From: Prevotellaceae bacterium
Lineage (GTDB): Bacteria > Bacteroidota > Bacteroidia > Bacteroidales > UBA932
Assembly: GCA_031278495.1 (NCBI GenBank)
Contig: JAITKG010000112.1
Location: 1 to 9,959, forward strand
Reading direction: 5' to 3'
Length of the DNA stretch: 9,959 nt
Below, in pieces: positions 4,861 through 9,959 of this stretch. Both the position numbers and the translations under genes were made by a program. Numbering within the stretch: the first letter of the stretch is position 1; each line of letters begins with the position of its first letter. The notes beneath the pieces were generated by a model. It did not search any database and was not told the DNA's origin. It was given only the letters and a program-made list of their open reading frames with translations.

Positions 4861-5542
4861 ATTCATTGCATAATAAGTCCGGTCGCAACTGCCGTGTGCG
4901 TTGCAACGATTGTTCTTCCTGCCATTCGGCAATTTTTTTATGATGCCCCGATAATAAAATTTCGGGTACGCGCCAACCGTTAAATTCTTCGGGGCGCGTA
5001 TAGACCGGCGGCGCCAGCAATCCATCCTGAAACGAGTCGGTGAGCGCTGATGTTTCATCGGAAATCACGCCCGGCACAAGGCGCACTACCGCATCCACCA
5101 ATACCGCCGCCGCCAGTTCGCCGCCGCTTAGCACATAATCGCCGATGGAAATTTCTTTGGTGATTAAATGTTCGCGGATGCGGTGGTCAATACCTTTATA
5201 ATGCCCGCATAAAATCATCATGTTCGACAAGGTGGAAAGGCGGTTTACACAAGGTTGCGTAAGCCGTTCGCCGTCGGGCGTGAGGAAAATAATTTCGTCA
5301 TACGTGCGTTCATTTTTCAGTTTTTGCATCCATTCAAAAACCGGTTCTACCATCATCACCATACCCGCGTCGCCGCCGAAAGCATAGTCGTCCACTTGCC
5401 GGTAACTGCCCCTGCCGCAGTCGCGGATATTATGAATGTGTATCTCCACACATCCTTTCTCCTGCGCCCGCTTTGGGATAGAATGCCCCAAAGGGCTTGC
5501 CAGTAATTCGGGAACAACCGTCAGTATGTCTATGCGTATCAT
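4859..5542 (-). CDS. trmD: tRNA (guanine-N1)-methyltransferase
   Basis: Methylates G37 of tRNAs that have G at position 36, using S-adenosylmethionine, which prevents +1 frameshifting on the ribosome. The 227-residue product is a SPOUT-class enzyme. It has DDYAFGGDAGMVM at residues 51-63, LCGHYKGIDHRI at 111-122 and the trefoil-knot AdoMet site EISIGDYVLSGGELAAAV at 130-147. It also has TDSFQ at 168-172 with the expected catalytic Asp169, and YTRPEEFNGWRVPEILLSGHH at 181-201. I choose the ATG at 5540-5542 (MIRIDILTVVPELL) because homologues start at this point. An in-frame ATG 18 nt upstream (5558-5560) would add MFKFVP and would place the promoter element at 5548-5555 inside the coding region. 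trmD is divergent from dxs and probably first in a run with phoH. It usually neighbours rimM/rplS in other phyla; that context is absent here. Confidence 0.96.
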   Translation of the reverse strand: MIRIDILTVVPELLASPLGHSIPKRAQEKGCVEIHIHNIRDCGRGSYRQVDDYAFGGDAGMVMMVEPVFEWMQKLKNERTYDEIIFLTPDGERLTQPCVNRLSTLSNMMILCGHYKGIDHRIREHLITKEISIGDYVLSGGELAAAVLVDAVVRLVPGVISDETSALTDSFQDGLLAPPVYTRPEEFNGWRVPEILLSGHHKKIAEWQEEQSLQRTRQLRPDLLCNE

Positions 5543-5547
5543 GGGTA

Positions 5548-5555
5548 CAAATTTA
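5548..5555 (-). promoter_or_regulatory. trmD -7 promoter element (TAAATTTG)
   Basis: On the minus strand this reads TAAATTTG, a perfect TAnnTTTG match, with 5 nt before the chosen trmD ATG. It implies a nearly leaderless mRNA. A TTTG lies 12 nt further upstream (reverse of 5568-5571), closer than the usual -33 distance. A second near match, TACTATTTG (reverse of 5568-5576), has one extra base and could serve instead. Confidence 0.45.
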
Positions 5556-5635
5556 AACATTTTTTTGCAAATAGTACTTGTATCTGCCGTTCTTACCTGT
5601 GTAATTTAATTCACTTTTATTTGAAAATTATTCCG

Positions 5636-5643
5636 TACTTTTG
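5636..5643 (+). promoter_or_regulatory. dxs -7 promoter element (TACTTTTG)
   Basis: A perfect TAnnTTTG match 17 nt upstream of the dxs ATG, giving a predicted 5' leader of about 10-13 nt. A TTTG lies 12 nt upstream (5620-5623) and a TTTT (5615-5618) at 17 nt, either of which could be the -33 contact. It points away from the trmD promoter in the 118-bp divergent spacer. Confidence 0.65.
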
Positions 5644-5660
5644 CATACTAAAATTTAAAT

Positions 5661-7529
5661 ATGCCATCCTTATTAGCCAGTATAGACAGCCCGTCCGACC
5701 TGCGGAAACTGACGCCGGAAGAATTAACGCAGTTGTCGGAAGAGTTGCGCGAATTTATCATTTACCAATGTTCGAAAAATCCGGGACATTTAGGCGCAAG
5801 CTTGGGCGTGATAGAACTTACGGTGGCATTACACTACGTGTTCGACACGCCCAACGACAAATTGATTTGGGATGTGGGGCACCAGGCTTACGCGCATAAA
5901 ATACTCACCGGCCGCCGCGACGTTTTCTCTACCAACCGCTCGTATGGCGGCATCAGCGGCTTCCCGAAGATTAGCGAAAGCGAATACGACGCCTTTGGCG
6001 GCGGTCATGCTTCGGTGTCGGTGTCGGCGGCATTGGGTATTGCTACGGCTGCGAAAATGCAGGGCGTCCGCCGGCAAGCCATTGCCGTGATTGGCGACGG
6101 CGCACTTGGCGGCGGATTGGCATTTGAAGGATTGAATAATGCCGGCGTATCCAAAGCCAATATTTTGGTGGTGGTAAACGATAATAATATGTCGATTGAC
6201 AAGAATGTCGGCGCAGTGCATAACTATTTGTTGAAGCTGACCACTTCGCTGCGCTACAACAAATTTAAAACAAAGGTGTGGAATTTTTTCGGCAATAATA
6301 TTATCCGCCGTATGGTGCAAAAGTTTGTGAACACTACAAAAATAGCGGTTTTACGTAATAGCAACCTTTTTGAGGCTTTGGGTTTCCGGTACTTTGGTCC
6401 GGTGGATGGGCACGACATCCGGCAACTTACTAAAACTTTGCAGGCGTTGAAAAATATAGAGGGACCAAAGGTTTTGCACATTATCACGACCAAAGGCAAG
6501 GGATATAAACCTGCCGAAGAAGACCAGATATTATGGCATGCGCCCGGCATGTATGACAAAGAAACCGGCGAACGTATCCCGTCGGGCGGTCCGGCGCGCT
6601 ACCAGGACGTATTCGGCGAAACCCTGATAGAACTTGCCGAACAAAACCCGAAAATCGTCGGCATCACGCCGGCGATGCCCACCGGCTGCTCGCTCAACCT
6701 GATGATGGAAAAAATGCCCCACCGCGTGTTCGACGTAGGCATCGCCGAACAGCATGCCGTAACTTTCTCGGCGGGCTTGGCAATTGCCGGCATGATTCCC
6801 TATTGCAATATTTATTCGTCGTTCATGCAGCGCGCCTACGACCAGGTGATACATGACGTGGCGTTGCAAGACCTGCAGGTGGTTTTCTGTTTAGACCGCG
6901 GCGGATTAGTCGGCGAAGACGGCGCTACGCATCATGGCGCTTACGATCTGGCGTATTTCCGCTGTATTCCGAACCTCGTTATTTTTGCGCCGATGAATGA
7001 AGTGGAATTGCGCAACATGCTTTACACCGCGCAGCTTCCCGGAATGCACACCACCGTAATTCGCTACCCGCGCGGCTGTGGCGCAGGGCTGGACTGGAAA
7101 CGCCCTTTTGAGGCAATACCACTCGGCAAGGCGCGCCGGTTGCGCGAAGGCAACGACCTTGCGTTATTGAGTATCGGCGACATCGGAAATAAAGCGGCGG
7201 CGGCGATAGAGCGGTTAGCCGGCGAAAATATTTCCGTCCAACATTACGACATGCGCTTCCTGAAACCCATAGATGAAGCGCTGTTGCACGAAGCCGGAAA
7301 TAAATTTTCTACGGTCATTACCCTCGAAAACGGCACGGTGAATGGCGGGCTCGGGGGCGCGGTAGCGGAATTTTTCACGACCCACCATTCTACCGCCAAG
7401 ATTATCCGGATGGGTATCCCCGACCATTTTGTGGAACACGGTTCCATTGCGCAATTGCAGGCGCAGTGCGGTTTCGACGCCAACGGCATTTACCGCCGCA
7501 TCAAATATGAATTAGGAATTAAGAATTAG
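5661..7529 (+). CDS. dxs: 1-deoxy-D-xylulose-5-phosphate synthase
   Basis: Condenses pyruvate and glyceraldehyde 3-phosphate to DXP with loss of CO2, the first step of the MEP isoprenoid pathway; DXP also feeds thiamine and pyridoxal synthesis in many bacteria. The 622 residues match the family length. Visible motifs are NPGHLGASLGVIELTVALH (40-58), LIWDVGHQAYAHKILTGR (68-85) and the thiamine diphosphate motif GDGALGGGLAFEGLNNAG (145-162) ending in NDN (173-175). Further on are IAEQHAVTFSAGLA (361-374) with the conserved Glu363, YSSFMQRAYDQ (385-395) and DRGGLVGEDGATHHG (412-426). The Thr often seen in GDGALTGG is Gly here, a mild variation. The start fits the spacing to the promoter at 5636. 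The last six residues, ELGIKN, and the TAG are encoded by a 7-bp tandem array. dxs is divergent from trmD and convergent with ispD, another MEP gene. Confidence 0.98.
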   Translation: MPSLLASIDSPSDLRKLTPEELTQLSEELREFIIYQCSKNPGHLGASLGVIELTVALHYVFDTPNDKLIWDVGHQAYAHKILTGRRDVFSTNRSYGGISGFPKISESEYDAFGGGHASVSVSAALGIATAAKMQGVRRQAIAVIGDGALGGGLAFEGLNNAGVSKANILVVVNDNNMSIDKNVGAVHNYLLKLTTSLRYNKFKTKVWNFFGNNIIRRMVQKFVNTTKIAVLRNSNLFEALGFRYFGPVDGHDIRQLTKTLQALKNIEGPKVLHIITTKGKGYKPAEEDQILWHAPGMYDKETGERIPSGGPARYQDVFGETLIELAEQNPKIVGITPAMPTGCSLNLMMEKMPHRVFDVGIAEQHAVTFSAGLAIAGMIPYCNIYSSFMQRAYDQVIHDVALQDLQVVFCLDRGGLVGEDGATHHGAYDLAYFRCIPNLVIFAPMNEVELRNMLYTAQLPGMHTTVIRYPRGCGAGLDWKRPFEAIPLGKARRLREGNDLALLSIGDIGNKAAAAIERLAGENISVQHYDMRFLKPIDEALLHEAGNKFSTVITLENGTVNGGLGGAVAEFFTTHHSTAKIIRMGIPDHFVEHGSIAQLQAQCGFDANGIYRRIKYELGIKN

Positions 7530-7537
7530 GAATTGGG
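7510..7537. repeat. 7-bp tandem repeat (4 units) containing the dxs stop codon
   Basis: The units aattagg, aattaag, aattagg and aattggg are contiguous. The first three contain TAG, TAA and TAG at 7513, 7520 and 7527, one in each reading frame; dxs uses the third (7527-7529). The array therefore supplies the last six residues of Dxs. It ends aattgggcgg (7531-7540), identical over 10 bp to the end of the array after ruvX. Confidence 0.85.
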
Positions 7538-7580
7538 CGGTACGTCGCCATGTCAGGTTCCTGTATCCATATTTTTTTTA

Positions 7581-8255
7581 TCAGGGACAGAAGTCCGACA
7601 TCAAAAGTTCCGCTATTTTCAAGTCTGCCGGTTCGGTGATTTTTATGTTTTCGCGGCTGCCTTCGGCGAGGGCGATTTTGTATCCTGCGGCTTCTACGAC
7701 GGAAGCGTCGTCGGTGAATGCCGGGCAGTAGGGCGCGCGGTAGGCGTTTTTCAGCCATTCGGCGCGGAAGATTTGCGGGGTTTGTACAATGCAGTAGTTT
7801 TCGCGTAACACGCTATGGTTGCCGCCGGCTTCCAGTAGGCGAAGGGAATCGGACAGGGGAATAGCGGGCGCAGCTGCGCCGTGTTTCACGGCAGTTTCAA
7901 AGCAGCGGGCAATCAGCGCCGGCGAAACCAGCGGGCGCACGCCGTCGTGCACGGCTATCCAGTCCGTTTCGGGCAGGGCATGGAGCGCTTTTTTTACGGT
8001 GTCGAACCGTGTGCCGCCACCGGCGGTTACGGTATGCGCTACCGTGAAGCGGCGCCCGGCGCAGAGTTGCGTCCATGTGGGAATATGCGCCGGCGGCAAT
8101 GCTACTATCAGCGGCATGGCGGGGTCAAAATAATGGAATTGGCGGATGGCGTGCATCAGTACCGGCATTCCGGCAAGCAACAGGAATTGTTTGGGCGTTT
8201 GCATGCCCATACGCCGCCCGTTACCGCCGGCCACTATAATTACCGAACGTTTCAT
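7581..8255 (-). CDS. ispD: 2-C-methyl-D-erythritol 4-phosphate cytidylyltransferase
   Basis: Transfers CMP from CTP to MEP, the third step of the MEP isoprenoid pathway. The 224-residue product has the expected nucleotidyltransferase signature: IIVAGGNGRRMG at 6-17 and PKQF at 21-24 (CTP binding), and AGGGTRFDTVKKAL at 78-91, with Thr where Ser is commoner. It also has AVHDGVRPLV at 101-110 with metal-binding Asp104, QTPQIF at 158-163, FTDDASVVEAAG at 180-191 and GSRENIKITEPADLKIAE at 199-216. Length is normal. The start at 8255 gives the usual short lead into the P-loop-like motif. The gene follows dnaB by 12 bp on the same strand, so it is probably the second gene of a dnaB-ispD operon. It faces dxs tail to tail across 51 bp, so two MEP genes are neighbours but not co-transcribed. 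Confidence 0.96.
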   Translation of the reverse strand: MKRSVIIVAGGNGRRMGMQTPKQFLLLAGMPVLMHAIRQFHYFDPAMPLIVALPPAHIPTWTQLCAGRRFTVAHTVTAGGGTRFDTVKKALHALPETDWIAVHDGVRPLVSPALIARCFETAVKHGAAAPAIPLSDSLRLLEAGGNHSVLRENYCIVQTPQIFRAEWLKNAYRAPYCPAFTDDASVVEAAGYKIALAEGSRENIKITEPADLKIAELLMSDFCP

Positions 8256-8267
8256 TGCCCGTTGTGT

Positions 8268-9788
8268 TTAGAATGGGACATTTCTGTCAGATGGGGACTC
8301 CGGCAAATCAAAATCTTTACTGTAATTCATTTTTGACGACCTAATGGTAGTCGTCGTTACATTGGTTGGGGGCGCCGCATCGCCCTGCCAATCCGGTTCA
8401 TCCCAGTCTGTAAACCGTGCCTGTGAAAACTTTAATTTCACATCCCTTGTTTCGCCATTACGGTGTTTGGCGATGATAATTTCCGCCAGATCCTTTGTGG
8501 ACTCATGATTTTCGTCTTCTGTGATACCGTAATATGCGGGACGGTGAATGAATAATACCAGATCGGCGTCCTGTTCAATAGCGCCGGATTCGCGGAGGTC
8601 GCTCAGTTGCGGGCGTTTATTTCCGCCGCGCGTTTCTACCGAGCGGTTCAGCTGCGAGAGCGCAATAATCGGCACGTTTAATTCTTTGGCAATGGATTTC
8701 AAGGCGCGTGAGATGGAGGAAACCTCCTGTTCCCTGATGCTTTTCTGTGTTTCCGGCGGTCCAGTCATCAATTGCAGGTAGTCAATGATAATGATTTTTA
8801 TGTTGTGTGTAAGTACCAGCCGGCGTGCTTTGGAGCGGAATTCAAAAATCGACAGCGCCGGCGTATCGTCAATAAACAGGGGCGCTTCCACGAGGTTGCG
8901 GATACTTGTTTCTATTTGCGTCCATTCATGCGGCGCCAGTTTTACTCCGCCGCGTATTTTGTTTGATGCAATGCCCGATTCGCTCATCATTAGCCGCTTT
9001 ACGAGCTGCACAGAGGGCATTTCCAGCGAGAAAAAAGCAGTAGGCACTTTGTGGTCTATGCTCATGTTGCGCGCCATGGAGAGTACAAAAGCCGTTTTCC
9101 CCATTGAGGGACGCGCCGCCACAATAATCATGTCTGCCGCCTGCCAACCCAGCGTAACGCTGTCAATTGCCGGAAAGCCCGAGGGCACGCCGCTTAATCC
9201 GTCGTCCCGGAGTTGCGCTGCTTCCAGTTCTTTGATGGCTTTCGCCACCACCGCCCCGACATGTTCCGTCTCGCGGTGGATATTCCCTTCGGCGATTTCA
9301 AAAATCTTCTGTTGTGCGCCGTCCAGCAATTCATCTACTATGATATCTTCTTCAAAGGCGTCGCGCTGTATTTCGGCGGAAGCAGTGATTAACTGCCGTT
9401 GAATATATTTTTGCGCCAACAGTTTGGCATGGTATTCCACGTGCGCCGCCGAGCTTACCGTCATCGTCAGTTGCGAGAGGTAATAGTGTCCCCCGATTTC
9501 GTCCAGTTCGCCTTTCTTTTTCAGTTCTTCGGCGACGGTGAGCATGTCCACAGGCTCGTGCCGCAAGTTGATTTCCCGGATAGCGCAAAATATTTTTGCA
9601 TGCAATTCATTGTGGAATGTTTCGGGTTTCAGCAGTTCCTGTACTTCAACGATAGCTTCTTTTTCGAGCATCAACGCGCCCAGTACCGATTTTTCAAAGT
9701 CGGGCGAATGGGGCGGCATCTTTCCCGCCTCCAGCGCTATGGCGTCAATAGTGCGCAGTTTGGAAGCCGGTTTGGTTATTTTTGCCAT
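8268..9788 (-). CDS. dnaB: Replicative DNA helicase DnaB
   Basis: Hexameric helicase that unwinds DNA 5' to 3' at the replication fork and recruits primase. The 506-residue product has the N-terminal DnaB domain at about 25-125 (PHSPDFEKSVLGALML at the start) and a linker to about 175. The RecA-like C-terminal domain follows: GVPSGFPAID at 200-209, Walker A ARPSMGKT at 225-232, FFSLEM at 252-257, Walker B IIIIDYLQL at 332-340 and LSQLNRSVE at 377-385. LSDLRESGAIEQDAD is at 395-409 and KHRNG, carrying the arginine finger region, at 441-445. No intein interrupts the P-loop. The tail after residue 462 (EPDWQGDAAPPTNVTTTTIRSS) is low-complexity and probably disordered, ending DRNVPF. The start at 9788 is supported by a promoter element at 9818-9825. 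ispD follows 12 bp downstream. Confidence 0.98.
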   Translation of the reverse strand: MAKITKPASKLRTIDAIALEAGKMPPHSPDFEKSVLGALMLEKEAIVEVQELLKPETFHNELHAKIFCAIREINLRHEPVDMLTVAEELKKKGELDEIGGHYYLSQLTMTVSSAAHVEYHAKLLAQKYIQRQLITASAEIQRDAFEEDIIVDELLDGAQQKIFEIAEGNIHRETEHVGAVVAKAIKELEAAQLRDDGLSGVPSGFPAIDSVTLGWQAADMIIVAARPSMGKTAFVLSMARNMSIDHKVPTAFFSLEMPSVQLVKRLMMSESGIASNKIRGGVKLAPHEWTQIETSIRNLVEAPLFIDDTPALSIFEFRSKARRLVLTHNIKIIIIDYLQLMTGPPETQKSIREQEVSSISRALKSIAKELNVPIIALSQLNRSVETRGGNKRPQLSDLRESGAIEQDADLVLFIHRPAYYGITEDENHESTKDLAEIIIAKHRNGETRDVKLKFSQARFTDWDEPDWQGDAAPPTNVTTTTIRSSKMNYSKDFDLPESPSDRNVPF

Positions 9789-9817
9789 AAATTCTATATT
9801 AAAAATGGATGTTTATG

Positions 9818-9825
9818 CAAAGGTA
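9818..9825 (-). promoter_or_regulatory. dnaB -7 promoter element (TACCTTTG)
   Basis: On the minus strand this reads TACCTTTG, a perfect TAnnTTTG match followed by CATAAA, 29 nt upstream of the dnaB ATG. A T-run (reverse of the A-run at 9841-9848) lies at about the -33 distance, in place of a clear TTTG. It would drive the dnaB-ispD unit with a leader of roughly 25 nt. Confidence 0.6.
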
Positions 9826-9895
9826 AGTATTTAAATATTGAAAAAAAAGTTAAGTATTAAACACTGGGCGTTCCCTAATTGCCGTGCCGGTTTTT

Positions 9896-9930
9896 AATTG
9901 AAAATTGAAAGTTAAAAGTTGAAAGTTACG
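9896..9930. repeat. 7-bp tandem repeat upstream of dnaB (5 units)
   Basis: The units aattgaa, aattgaa, agttaaa, agttgaa and agttacg are contiguous. Beyond them lies gcaggcgcaccggcgtcagcc, whose last 11 bases (9941-9951) are identical to 544-554 at the other end of the window. The array is about 70 bp upstream of the dnaB promoter. Confidence 0.8.
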
Positions 9931-9941
9931 GCAGGCGCACC

Positions 9942-9951
9942 GGCGTCAGCC
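9942..9951. repeat. GC-rich motif ggcgtcagcc beside a 7-mer array
   Basis: Identical to 545-554 (11 bp counting the preceding c) and similar to the reverse complement of the motif at 4807-4820. It follows the 7-mer array at 9896-9930, repeating the array-motif arrangement. The window ends 8 bp later, so any second array is out of sight. Confidence 0.5.
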
Positions 9952-9959
9952 ATTTTCAA

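Noticed and set aside
5543..5560. Upstream start of trmD adding MFKFVP
   Set aside because: Homologues start at M-x-I-D-I-L-T-V, and the extra codons overlap a promoter element. It remains possible if the upstream TACTATTTG is the real promoter.
5829..6320. 163-codon minus-strand ORF inside dxs
   Set aside because: It is antisense to the conserved thiamine-binding half of dxs and has no independent motifs.
7554..7579. Intrinsic terminator between dxs and ispD
   Set aside because: An eight-T run (7572-7579) exists, but the preceding cagg/cctg has a 2-nt gap that cannot form a hairpin loop, and no longer stem is evident.
8785..9402. 205-codon plus-strand ORF inside dnaB
   Set aside because: It is antisense to dnaB; its Ser- and Cys-rich composition is the usual reflection of the opposite strand's codons.
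8268..9788. Intein or other insertion in dnaB
   Set aside because: DnaB is a common intein host, but the Walker A and Walker B regions are continuous and total length is normal.

Overview
This window looks like chromosome of a member of the Bacteroidota, most likely Bacteroidales. Four genes (ruvX, dxs, trmD, dnaB) are preceded by perfect matches to the Bacteroidota -7 promoter element TAnnTTTG. Shine-Dalgarno sequences are not evident. The proteins resemble Bacteroides-type homologues as I recall them, and spacers are AT-rich beside moderately GC-rich genes. I ran no searches; assignments rest on motifs and family knowledge.

Layout. At the left edge (1-180, minus) is the N-terminus of a secreted protein whose gene runs out of the window. 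Then comes a gene-free stretch (181-920) in two halves: an AT-rich part with interleaved inverted repeats (about 225-472) and an abruptly GC-rich part (541-860) made of hairpins and short repeats. Next are ruvX (Holliday-junction resolvase-like/rRNA processing) and def (peptide deformylase) on plus. purB (adenylosuccinate lyase), a phoH-family PIN-ATPase and trmD (tRNA m1G37 methyltransferase) follow on minus, transcribed in the order trmD, phoH, purB. Divergent from trmD is dxs (plus), the first enzyme of the MEP isoprenoid pathway. Convergent with dxs is ispD (minus), the third MEP enzyme, which sits 12 bp downstream of dnaB (replicative helicase) in a likely dnaB-ispD operon. The window ends just upstream of dnaB.

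All eight complete genes are conserved housekeeping genes that look intact. No phage, transposase, CRISPR, toxin-antitoxin or defence gene is visible. The unusual content is between the genes. Most of the longer spacers carry degenerate tandem arrays with a 7- or 8-bp unit (for example gattaagt, aattagg, cacatctt, gttaatt, agttgaa). Several arrays abut a GC-rich motif of the form GCTGNNGCGCCAGC or GGCGTCAGCC. The stop codons of ruvX and dxs lie inside such arrays and that of trmD overlaps the edge of one. Because 7 and 8 are not multiples of 3 and the units contain TAA/TAG, the ruvX and dxs arrays place stops in all three forward frames within three units. This dispersed array-plus-motif architecture is the best candidate here for something under-described.
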